A DNA stretch of 32,817 nt. Origin: Vulcanimicrobiota bacterium. Its GTDB lineage: Bacteria; Vulcanimicrobiota; Vulcanimicrobiia; Vulcanimicrobiales; Vulcanimicrobiaceae. The notes below the pieces were generated by a model, which made no database searches, was not told where the DNA came from, and worked only from the letters and a program-made list of their open reading frames with translations. Shown one piece after another: positions 1 through 8,411 of the stretch. Position numbers and translations under genes: made by a program. The stretch is taken from positions 1 to 32,817 of the forward strand of contig JABEUX010000169.1 of NCBI GenBank assembly GCA_013044185.1, written 5' to 3'. The first letter of the stretch is position 1; each line of letters opens with the position of its first letter.

Positions 1-67
1 CAGCGGGGGTAAAGCGAGAGAAGTCGCAGAGGAAGCCCCCCAACGGCGGCTCGCCGCACGGGGCCCC

Positions 68-1129
68 TTAGGAGCCCGCCGGGGTAAAATCGCTCGGAAC
101 CGAAAAAAGCCGCTCGGCCTCGGGGCGATAGAGCCAGCGAATATTTCCGCGCTCGAGGAGCGACCCGACGCTCTCGCCCGAGCCATTCTGCATCTCCAAG
201 AGTCGGTAGAGCGCGAGCTTCCTGCCCCCGGTCATCAAACCGAGGGCCGCGTCGCCCTTGGTAAGGACATGCGGCTTGCAGCCTCCACGATCGATCGCCC
301 CCTTGACCGAGAGCGGCGCCATTCCCGAAACGCTCGGCAGCGGGCAGTACGCACGCCACCTATCGATGCCCGAGAGATACCGCACGACCGTCATCCCTGA
401 GGAACCGTTGCGGCACGATCCCGTCGCGCGAGTCGTCGTCATCGTGATGCGCGCCTGCGATCCATGCGTCCGGAATCCCTCAAGCATTTTCGTGCCGAGA
501 TCCCTCCGCGTCGCCGAGAGCGTCATCGTTGCAGTTCCCGGCGCCATATTCATCATGTTTCCCGGCATATTTGCCATCGGCGCGGGCGGAACGATCGCGC
601 CTCCGCATCCCTCGCCATCCTTGACGATACGATAGGTCTTCTTCGCGAGATCGAGATAGATCGTCTCATGCCGATCGCATTTCTCGATCGTTGCGGTGTG
701 CTGCAGCGGAAGATCGGTCCGAACCCAATTTTTATAAAAGGTTACTCGTTCGAGCGAACCATCACGCATCATCGCCATCATCGACGGCAACGAGTTCGCA
801 GCGCCCATCGCATGCTTCATCATGCCTCGGGCGAGCATCCCCCCCAAGCCGGAGAAACCGTGATGTGCGGGGGAGGGCGATGGGGTTGCATCGGCGATCG
901 CCATCAATTGCCGGTAGCTCTCGTCGAAACTCCCGGCGGGCGGCGCCGTCGCAGAGGGCATCAGCATGCGCGTGATTTGATCGTACTGGAGAGCGACCGG
1001 AGTCGGCGTTGGAGTCGGCCTCGGCGAGCCACGGGTCGCGGCTCGAGCCGATATCGCTCCGGGTGTAGCCGCGGCGATAACGAGCGCGCAGAAGGCGGCG
1101 GCAGAAGCGGCATCGCGTATAGACGTCAT
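68..1129 (-). CDS. Secreted Met-rich protein of unknown function (ORF extends to 1162; start at 1129 preferred)
   Basis: ORF 68..1162; MTSIRDAASAAAFCALVIAAATPGAISARA looks like a signal peptide, followed by a PTPTPTP linker and Met-rich segments (MLARGMMKHAMGAANSLPSMMAMM, MANMPGNMMNM). Confidence 0.7.
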   Translation of the reverse strand: MTSIRDAASAAAFCALVIAAATPGAISARAATRGSPRPTPTPTPVALQYDQITRMLMPSATAPPAGSFDESYRQLMAIADATPSPSPAHHGFSGLGGMLARGMMKHAMGAANSLPSMMAMMRDGSLERVTFYKNWVRTDLPLQHTATIEKCDRHETIYLDLAKKTYRIVKDGEGCGGAIVPPAPMANMPGNMMNMAPGTATMTLSATRRDLGTKMLEGFRTHGSQARITMTTTRATGSCRNGSSGMTVVRYLSGIDRWRAYCPLPSVSGMAPLSVKGAIDRGGCKPHVLTKGDAALGLMTGGRKLALYRLLEMQNGSGESVGSLLERGNIRWLYRPEAERLFSVPSDFTPAGS

Positions 1130-1233
1130 AGAGAGTACCCCCTCGCTTGAATTGCTATGCAATCTTCGCAGTGGGGGGCACCCTCCCTGCCGCTTGCGGG
1201 GCTCGTCGAAGCGCTGGAAGAAGAGCGCTCTCT

Positions 1234-1440
1234 ATGGCAGATGTAACGATAAAAGTCCGCGAGAGCGGTCCCTATTTAGTCAAGGGCCCGGTGACGATCG
1301 CGGATGTCGATGGGCACCCCTACCGGATCGAGGGAGAGAACGTGGCGCTCTGCCGTTGCGGTCAATCGAAGAGCAAGCCGTTCTGCGACGGCTCGCACCG
1401 CGACGGCTTTGTCGCGACCGAACGCGCGCCGGAAGCATAG
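1234..1440 (+). CDS. CDGSH iron-sulfur domain protein
   Basis: MADVTIKVRESGPYLVKGPVTI...CRCGQSKSKPFCDGSHRDGF matches C-x-C-x2-S-x3-P-x-C-D-G-S-H. The start at 1234 is inside ORF 1147..1440. Confidence 0.88.
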   Translation: MADVTIKVRESGPYLVKGPVTIADVDGHPYRIEGENVALCRCGQSKSKPFCDGSHRDGFVATERAPEA

Positions 1441-1443
1441 GCG

Positions 1444-2598
1444 ATGCCGAGTTATCACGCCGAAGGCGAACTTCCCGAAAAACGCCACATTCAATTTCGC
1501 CGCCCCGACGGCGGGCTCTATGCCGAAGAGCTCTTCTCGACGCGCGGGTTTGAGAGCATCTACTCGTTGCTCTACCACGAACGTCCGCCGACCGCGACGC
1601 GCGAGGTTCGCCAATGGCATCGGTCGCGCGTCGAACTCCACGAGAACGATCCCTTGCGCAACCGCCACTTCCTTACCGGCAAATTGACGCTCTCGGGCGA
1701 TGCGATCGATTCGCGCACGCCGATTCTCGGCAACGACGATCTCCTATTATCGCTCGCGACGGCGCGCGAGCCGATGGCGCATTTCTACCGCAATGCCGGC
1801 GGCGACGAACTGCTCTTTATTCATCGAGGCACGGGAACGTTCGAAACTCCTTTCGGAAAGCTCGATTACCGCCCGCTCGATTACGTGCTCATGCCGACGG
1901 GAACGACGTGGCGGATCGTTCCCGCCGAGCCGACCGATATGGTCGTCCACGAATCGGTCGGCATGGTGACGGTACCGCGCAAATATCGGAACGAGTTCGG
2001 ACAGCTGGAAGAACACGCCCCCTACTACGAACGTGATTTTCGCGCTCCGGTATTGGCGTCACCGAGCGTCGAGATCGGTTCCTATGAAATTCGCGTCACC
2101 AATCGTGGGCGCAACGCTATCTACATTGTGGAAAATCACCCCTGCGATGTCGTCGGATGGGATGGGTATTGTTACCCGTATGCCTTCAACCTCACCGATT
2201 TTATGCCGATTACCGGCAAGCTCCACCAGCCTCCGACGGCGCACGCAACCTTCGAGGCCCCCGGAGCCGCATTCTGTGCCTTCGTGCCGCGGCTCTTCGA
2301 TTACCATCCGCTCGCCATTCCGGTTCCGTATAACCATTCCAGCGTCGACTGCGATGAGGTGCTCTACTACGTGAGCGGCAACTTCATGAGCCGACGCGGC
2401 ATCGTCGAAGGGTCGATCACCCTCCACGCTGCCGGAGCACCGCACGGCCCGCAACCCGGAGCGGTAGAGGCGAGCCTCGGAAAACGGGAGACCGACGAAA
2501 TGGCGATTATGGTCGATACCTTTAAGCCGCTACGCCTCGCCCGCGCGGCGACGCTCTGCGAGGACGAGCAGTACTATCGCTCCTGGTCGACCGAGTAA
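1444..2598 (+). CDS. hmgA: Homogentisate 1,2-dioxygenase family protein
   Basis: MPSYHAEGELPEKRHIQFRRPDGGLYAEELFSTRGFESIYSLLYHERPPT... and the cupin-type C-terminal half look like HGD; it neighbours FAH and HPPD. Confidence 0.88.
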   Translation: MPSYHAEGELPEKRHIQFRRPDGGLYAEELFSTRGFESIYSLLYHERPPTATREVRQWHRSRVELHENDPLRNRHFLTGKLTLSGDAIDSRTPILGNDDLLLSLATAREPMAHFYRNAGGDELLFIHRGTGTFETPFGKLDYRPLDYVLMPTGTTWRIVPAEPTDMVVHESVGMVTVPRKYRNEFGQLEEHAPYYERDFRAPVLASPSVEIGSYEIRVTNRGRNAIYIVENHPCDVVGWDGYCYPYAFNLTDFMPITGKLHQPPTAHATFEAPGAAFCAFVPRLFDYHPLAIPVPYNHSSVDCDEVLYYVSGNFMSRRGIVEGSITLHAAGAPHGPQPGAVEASLGKRETDEMAIMVDTFKPLRLARAATLCEDEQYYRSWSTE

Positions 2599-2663
2599 GG
2601 GCTCGCCGTACCGAATCGACCCGCTGATGACCGTGACTCCCGCAGGTACGGATGCTCGATCGG

Positions 2664-3959
2664 TTACCGCGCCGCCGAGAGCACTCGTCCGCGCGCGACG
2701 CCAAATCCGATCGAACGAAATCCGTCGCGCAGGCAACGGCCGAGGATGCTCACTTCATCGCCGTCCTCCAGAAAGGCCCGCTCGTCGCCGTCGGGAAGCC
2801 GCAACGGGTGCGCGCCATTCTCGGTGAGTTCGATCAAACTCCCTTGCGAGCCGGGACGAGCACCGCTGATGGTGCCCGAGGCAAAAAGATCGCCCGGGCG
2901 GATCGCCGCACCATTGCTCGCCGCATGCGCGAGTTGCTGCGCCTGGCTCCAATACATCCCGGCAAAGCTGGTCGACGAGATCGCCGCCGCATCGATCGCG
3001 CGCGCCCGCATCGCCGCGCTCGACAGCAACACCGAGAGAGCGATTTCGTAATTGTCGGGCTCGTGCCGTTGGAGATACGGCAACGGAGCTGGGATCTGCG
3101 TCGGCCCTGCGACGCGGAAGGGTTCGAGCGCCTCCGTCGTCACGACCCAGGGTGAGATGGTCGTCGCAAATGACTTGCCGAGAAATGGCCCCAACGGTTG
3201 GTACTCCCAGGCTTGAATATCCCGGGCGCTCCAGTCGTTCACTAAGACGGATCCGAAAATATGCTCGCGAGCACGCTCGATTGGGAGCGGTTCACCGAGC
3301 GCATTCCCTGGGCCGGCAAAAAAACCAACCTCCAGTTCGATATCGAGCCGCGTGCTCGCGCCAAAGATCGGCGCCTCGGCGCCGGGCAGCTTCCGCTGAC
3401 CGAGGGGCCGTCGAATTGGCGTTCCGCTTGGGACGATCGTTGCGCTACGGCCGTGATACCCGATCGGGATCCAGCGCCAATTCGGCAATAGCGGTTCGCC
3501 TTGTGGCCGAAAGATGCGGCCGAGATTGGTGGCGTGCTCGATCGAGGAGTAAAAGTCGACGTAATCGCCCACGATTGCGGGAAGATGCATCGTCGCCTCC
3601 TCGGCGGTAGTGAGCGCTTGCGGCATCTCGAGAAGTGCTCGATCGCCGCCGACGCGCAGCAGATCGCTCAGCCTCGCTCGCAGCGCGCGCCAAACCGGGC
3701 GTCCGGCCGCCATCATCGCGTTGAGCGTCTCGGCGGAGAGCGTCGCGCGATCGACGATGCCGTCGAAGAGGCCCGCTTCTGCGAGCGCGCGCAGATCGAC
3801 GATGCGTTCGCCGATTGCAACGCCGATACGACGTTCGCGTCGTTGCGTCGAAAAAATACCGTACGGTAAGTTCTGAATCGGAAAGTCGCTCTCCGCAGCG
3901 ACCTCGATCCAACTCGTTCGGTTCGGGTCGTGGCTCGCGTCGAGATCGAGCGCGTTCAC
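2664..3959 (-). CDS. fahA: Fumarylacetoacetase
   Basis: ESDFPIQNLPYGIFSTQRRERRIGVAIGERIVDL..., VGDYVDFYSSIEHATNLGRIFRP, NWRWIPIGYHGRSATIVPSGTPIRRPLGQ are hallmark FAH segments. GTG start at 3959 overlaps the upstream TGA (GTGA). Confidence 0.93.
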   Translation of the reverse strand: MNALDLDASHDPNRTSWIEVAAESDFPIQNLPYGIFSTQRRERRIGVAIGERIVDLRALAEAGLFDGIVDRATLSAETLNAMMAAGRPVWRALRARLSDLLRVGGDRALLEMPQALTTAEEATMHLPAIVGDYVDFYSSIEHATNLGRIFRPQGEPLLPNWRWIPIGYHGRSATIVPSGTPIRRPLGQRKLPGAEAPIFGASTRLDIELEVGFFAGPGNALGEPLPIERAREHIFGSVLVNDWSARDIQAWEYQPLGPFLGKSFATTISPWVVTTEALEPFRVAGPTQIPAPLPYLQRHEPDNYEIALSVLLSSAAMRARAIDAAAISSTSFAGMYWSQAQQLAHAASNGAAIRPGDLFASGTISGARPGSQGSLIELTENGAHPLRLPDGDERAFLEDGDEVSILGRCLRDGFRSIGFGVARGRVLSAAR

Positions 3960-4888
3960 CTCAGCCACCCGAGGGCAACCAAATCGTCGAGCGGCTCGCT
4001 GACGCTGCAACTGCCGTACGAAAGCAACCCGTTCCGACGAGAGCGTTCGATCGCCGTCGTTTCGCAGCGTCGACCGCGCCACGAAAGCCCGTCCCCATCA
4101 AACGCGAACGCGGCGCTCGAGCGCTCTGCAAGGACGGCTTCGATCTCCTCAAAGGGCGCGCTCTGAATCGCAAGGCACGAAGCCACCAGCAGATTGACGA
4201 AGCCGTGCATCTCGAAACCGGTTCCGACCTCGCGATGCGCCACTGGATGATGTAAGCCGGCGGTCGCCTTCCACGCGACCCCATACTCGGCGCAGGCTCG
4301 AAGGTGCGCCGCGATCTCGGAGGCCGAAGGAAAGGCGGCAGCGGCGAGGCCGCCGCAGCGAATTTTCGAGCGCAGCCTGCCACGAGCGAGCGATTCGACG
4401 GCAGCGGGCATCTCGTGCTCCCATCGGTCGTCCCGTGGGAACTCCACGTAGCACGGGAGTTCGCGCAGCCCGAAACGGTCGAGCAACGCTCCTATCTGGG
4501 AAAGCACGGCACCGTAATTTTCCCGGGCGGCCAGTAACCGCGGCACCGGAATCTCCAGCGCGACCGGTACGACCGTCGCCGCACCGCGCGCTCCTTCGGC
4601 GAGCGTTGCGAGCTGCTCCGAGATCTCGTTGAGCCAGAGCCTCGATTCCCGATCTGCATCGAGGATAACGCTCGCTGCGATCGACGTGGAGCTCCCGTGA
4701 ACTCCGACGAGTTCCGAGAACCGCGAGAACGGAACGATAAATCGGCCGAGCATCCATGCGTGGGGAGCTTGAAGCGAGCGTCGATACTCATCGTAGGCCG
4801 TCGGCAATGCACGCTGCGCCGGCGGGAAGAGCCCGGCATAGTCGATGAGGTCGGTAAACATCGCCCGTGCGAGGGCCTCGGTCGTCAT
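3956..4888 (-). CDS. Conserved protein of unknown function ('DYAGLFPPA' family)
   Basis: MTTEALARAMFTDLIDYAGLFPPA...; conserved-looking motifs KIRCGG, WKATAGLHHPV, MHGFVNLL, FAFDGDGLSWR, YGSCSVSEPLDDL. Longer starts possible at 4933 or 4960. Confidence 0.8.
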   Translation of the reverse strand: MTTEALARAMFTDLIDYAGLFPPAQRALPTAYDEYRRSLQAPHAWMLGRFIVPFSRFSELVGVHGSSTSIAASVILDADRESRLWLNEISEQLATLAEGARGAATVVPVALEIPVPRLLAARENYGAVLSQIGALLDRFGLRELPCYVEFPRDDRWEHEMPAAVESLARGRLRSKIRCGGLAAAAFPSASEIAAHLRACAEYGVAWKATAGLHHPVAHREVGTGFEMHGFVNLLVASCLAIQSAPFEEIEAVLAERSSAAFAFDGDGLSWRGRRCETTAIERSRRNGLLSYGSCSVSEPLDDLVALGWLR

Positions 4889-4952
4889 CGTTCGCGCGGT
4901 TTGCGCGAGCGAGCACAAGGGCCCTGCCGACATCCCCGCTAAGACGCCCTCC

Positions 4953-6080
4953 ATGAGCACAACCCATCCCTCGCAGGCCGCCGACGCGACGACCCCGCTC
5001 TCGCAGATCGACTGGGATCATGTCGAATTCTACGTCGGGAACGCCAAACAAGCGTCGCAATTCTACCAATGCACCTTCGGATTCGAACAGATCGCCTACG
5101 CCGGCCCCGAGACGGGGCTGCACGACCGAGCGAGCTACGTCCTCGAGCAAAACGACCTCCGTTTCGTTCTCACGTCGAGCCTTCGCGGCGACGACGCGAT
5201 CGCCGAACACGTCAAGCTTCACGGCGATGGCGTGCGCGACGTGGCTATTCGCGTGAACGATACGCGTGGAGCGTGGGAGATGGCGGTTCGCGGGGGGGCG
5301 CGCAGTATTCTCGATCCAATCGAACGCCGCGACGATCGCGGGCGCGTCGTCGTAGCGACGATTGCAACCTACGGCGATACGGTTCACACGTTCGTTCAAC
5401 GCGACGGCTACGAGGGCGTATTTCTTCCGGGCTTCGTTCCCGCTCGCAAAACGTATGGGCGCTCGTCGAAGCCGCATCTTCTTGCGATCGACCATTGCGT
5501 CGGCAACGTCGGATGGGGAGAGATGGACGCATGGGGCGAGTTTTACCAAAAGGTATTCGGTTTTTCGCAGCTGATTTCGTTCGACGATAAAGACATCTCG
5601 ACGGAGTACACCGCACTAAAATCGAAAGTCATGAGCGACGCCCGTCACCGCGTGAAATTTCCGATCAACGAACCCGCTCACGGAAAGAAAAAATCCCAGA
5701 TCGAGGAGTACCTCGATTTCTATCGCGGATCGGGCGTGCAACACATTGCGATACGCACCGACGACATCGTTGCGACGATCGATGCGCTCCGAGAGAACGG
5801 AGTCGAGTTTCTCGATACCCCCGACTCCTACTACGACGATTTGCGAGCGCGCGTCGGCGAGATCGATGAAAACATCGACGTATTGCACCAACGAAAGATT
5901 CTCGTTGACCGCGACGACCAAGGCTATATGCTGCAAATATTCACCAAACCGTTGCAAGACCGGCCGACGGTGTTTTTCGAGATCATTCAACGAAAGGGAA
6001 GTCTCTCGTTTGGGAAGGGGAACTTCAAAGCGCTATTCGTCTCGATCGAAAAAGAGCAAGAGAAACGCGGCACGTTGTAG
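4953..6080 (+). CDS. hppD: 4-hydroxyphenylpyruvate dioxygenase
   Basis: WDHVEFYVGNAKQASQFYQCTFGFEQIAYAGPETGLHDRASYVLEQ..., IDHCVGNV, GVQHIAIRTDDI, GYMLQIFTKPLQDRPTVFFEIIQRKG...FGKGNFKALFVSIEKEQ are typical HPPD signatures. Confidence 0.95.
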   Translation: MSTTHPSQAADATTPLSQIDWDHVEFYVGNAKQASQFYQCTFGFEQIAYAGPETGLHDRASYVLEQNDLRFVLTSSLRGDDAIAEHVKLHGDGVRDVAIRVNDTRGAWEMAVRGGARSILDPIERRDDRGRVVVATIATYGDTVHTFVQRDGYEGVFLPGFVPARKTYGRSSKPHLLAIDHCVGNVGWGEMDAWGEFYQKVFGFSQLISFDDKDISTEYTALKSKVMSDARHRVKFPINEPAHGKKKSQIEEYLDFYRGSGVQHIAIRTDDIVATIDALRENGVEFLDTPDSYYDDLRARVGEIDENIDVLHQRKILVDRDDQGYMLQIFTKPLQDRPTVFFEIIQRKGSLSFGKGNFKALFVSIEKEQEKRGTL

Positions 6081-6959
6081 ATGACACAGGTCTGCGTCGA
6101 TGCCGTCATGCTCGAATCGCGTGCGAGCGAGTTGGCGGCGCGATCGATCAAGGGTGAGACGAAGAGCGCGTGGATAGATCTCGCGATATCCTGTATCGAT
6201 CTCACGACGCTCGAAGGACGCGACTCTCCGGGACGCGTGCGTTCGCTCTGCGCGAAGGCACGCACGCCGCTCCCGGGAAGTGACGCCCCCTCGGTGGCGG
6301 CGGTCTGCGTCTATCCAAATTTTGTTGGAATCGCACGCCGGGCGCTCGAGGGCAGCGCCCTTCGCATCGCCTCGGTAGCGACGGCATTCCCAGCGGGGCA
6401 GGCGGAGCTCGCAGTGAAGCTCGCCGATACCGAACAGGCACTCGAAGCCGGCGCCGATGAGATCGACATGGTGATCGACCGTGGAGCCTTCCTCAGCGGG
6501 GAGGAGGATCGCGTCGCCGCTGAGATTGCCATCATTAAGAAGCGATGCGGCGATCGACATCTCAAAGTCATTCTCGAAACCGGCGAGTTAGGAAGTTACA
6601 CCGCGATCCGTCGCGCGTGCGATCTTGCGTTGGAAGCGGGGGCGGATACCATTAAAAGTTCGACGGGCAAGATTGGAACCAACGCGACCTTTCCAACGGC
6701 ACTGGCGATGTGCGATGCGCTCGCAGCCTTCTTCCGCCGCACCGGAGTACGGCGCGGGCTCAAGCTTGCCGGAGGCATTCGAACGACAAAACAGGCGCTC
6801 GGCTACCTGGCGATCCTCAACGAAACGCTCGGAGCGCCTTGGCTCGCTTCGGAGAGGTTCCGGCTCGGTGCGAGCGCGCTACTCGACGATCTCTTGATGC
6901 AACGCGAACGCATGCGCACCGGACACTACACGCGCCCCGAGCGCATTCCCAAAGATTAA
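6081..6959 (+). CDS. deoC: Deoxyribose-phosphate aldolase
   Basis: AVCVYPNFV, ASVATAFPAGQ, GADEIDMVIDRGAFLSG, LKVILETGELG, GADTIKSSTGKIGTNATFPTALAM, GLKLAGGIRTTKQAL match long-type DeoC. ATG directly follows the HPPD stop. Confidence 0.94.
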   Translation: MTQVCVDAVMLESRASELAARSIKGETKSAWIDLAISCIDLTTLEGRDSPGRVRSLCAKARTPLPGSDAPSVAAVCVYPNFVGIARRALEGSALRIASVATAFPAGQAELAVKLADTEQALEAGADEIDMVIDRGAFLSGEEDRVAAEIAIIKKRCGDRHLKVILETGELGSYTAIRRACDLALEAGADTIKSSTGKIGTNATFPTALAMCDALAAFFRRTGVRRGLKLAGGIRTTKQALGYLAILNETLGAPWLASERFRLGASALLDDLLMQRERMRTGHYTRPERIPKD

Positions 6960-6971
6960 CGAGAGGTTTCG

Positions 6972-8405
6972 ATGAACTCCTCCGCTTACGCACCAGCGCT
7001 CGAGGGTACACGTCCGATCATTCGCACCGAGTACGGACTCTTCATCGGCGGTAAGTGGCATGCGCCCCAAAGCGGCCGATACGATGAAACGATCGACCCC
7101 GCCCACGAAACGGCGATCGCTCGCGTTGCCTACGGAGGCCCCGAGGATATCGCGCGTGCGATACGGAGCGCGCGTAAAGCCTACGAACGGTGGTGGGCCC
7201 CGATGAAACCGGCGACGAGGGCGAAATACCTCTTCCGCATCGCGCGGGCCATTACCGAACGTTCCCGCGAGATTGCGGTGCTGGAATCGATGGATGGCGG
7301 CAAACCTATTCGCGAGGCACGCGACTTCGACGTTCCCACGGCGGCGGCACACTTCTTTTACCATGCGGGCTGGGCGGACAAACTCGAATGGGTGCTTCGC
7401 GCGGGTCGTGCGCCGCAACCGCTTGGCGTCTGTGGAGCGATCGTACCGTGGAATTTTCCGTTGCTCATGGCGGCGTGGAAAATTGCTCCCGCGCTCGCCT
7501 GCGGCAACACCGTTGTCCTCAAACCTGCCGAGACGACGCCGTTAACCGCGCTCTTGCTCGCTCAAATCGCCCAAGATGCAGATCTGCCGCCCGGCGTTCT
7601 CAACGTCGTCACCGGAGACGGCGCAACCGGGGCTTCCTTGGTCGCCCACCCCGGCCTCGATAAACTCGCATTTACGGGTTCTACCGAGGTCGGCCGTGAG
7701 ATCGCTCGCGCGCTCGCAGGGCGATCGACGCGGCTGACGCTCGAGCTCGGCGGCAAGGCCGCGCACATCGTGTTCGCCGACGCGCCGTTGGACCAAGCGA
7801 TCGAGGGCGTCGTCCGCGGCATCTACTTTAACCAAGGGCACGTCTGTTGCGCCGGATCGCGACTGCTCGTCGAAGAGTCGATCCTCGACGAAACCGTCGC
7901 TCGGCTCCAGCAGCGAATCGACCGCCTACGCATCGGCGACCCGCTCGATAAGAACACCGACATCGGCGCGGTTAATTCGCGCGCTCAACTCGAGAGGATC
8001 GACGAACTCGTCCGCAGCGGCGTCGAGCAGGGTGCGACGCTCGTCCAACAGCGCTGCGACCTTCCCGAGCGTGGGTACTTCTATCGTGCTTCATTTTTCA
8101 CCAACGTCCAGAGTTCGCACCGAATCGCGCGTGAGGAGATCTTCGGCCCCGTTCTCGCCGTCATGACGTTCCGAACCCCCGAAGAAGCGATCGAGAAAGC
8201 AAACGATACCCCGTATGGGCTCTCGGCGGGCGTCTGGACCGAACGCGGCAGTAAGAATATGGCCGTGGCGCAGCAACTCAAAGCAGGCGTTGTTTGGTGC
8301 AATACCTACAACCGATTCGATCCTGCCTCGCCTTTCGGCGGTTTCCGCGAGAGCGGCTTCGGCCGCGAGGGCGGAATCCACGGCCTGACCGAATACTTAG
8401 CGTAA
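6972..8405 (+). CDS. Aldehyde dehydrogenase, catalytic, resembling the N-terminal domain of ALDH16
   Basis: Full-length [101 protein letters not shown]. Catalytic Cys in GHVCCAGS. Confidence 0.93.
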   Translation: MNSSAYAPALEGTRPIIRTEYGLFIGGKWHAPQSGRYDETIDPAHETAIARVAYGGPEDIARAIRSARKAYERWWAPMKPATRAKYLFRIARAITERSREIAVLESMDGGKPIREARDFDVPTAAAHFFYHAGWADKLEWVLRAGRAPQPLGVCGAIVPWNFPLLMAAWKIAPALACGNTVVLKPAETTPLTALLLAQIAQDADLPPGVLNVVTGDGATGASLVAHPGLDKLAFTGSTEVGREIARALAGRSTRLTLELGGKAAHIVFADAPLDQAIEGVVRGIYFNQGHVCCAGSRLLVEESILDETVARLQQRIDRLRIGDPLDKNTDIGAVNSRAQLERIDELVRSGVEQGATLVQQRCDLPERGYFYRASFFTNVQSSHRIAREEIFGPVLAVMTFRTPEEAIEKANDTPYGLSAGVWTERGSKNMAVAQQLKAGVVWCNTYNRFDPASPFGGFRESGFGREGGIHGLTEYLA

Positions 8406-8411
8406 GAAGCG

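Noticed and set aside
1-67. GC-rich hairpin potential downstream of the first gene, and similarity of its FTPA-like end to the gene's C-terminus
   Set aside because: Short and near the window edge; stem of about 4 bp and no poly-U; likely chance.
2606-2651. CCGTACC...GGTACGG inverted repeat between hmgA and fahA
   Set aside because: Only 7 bp with a 32-nt spacer and no T-tract; too weak to call a bidirectional terminator.
4788-5549. 253-aa minus-strand ORF
   Set aside because: Antisense to HPPD and overlaps the divergent start region; no motifs.
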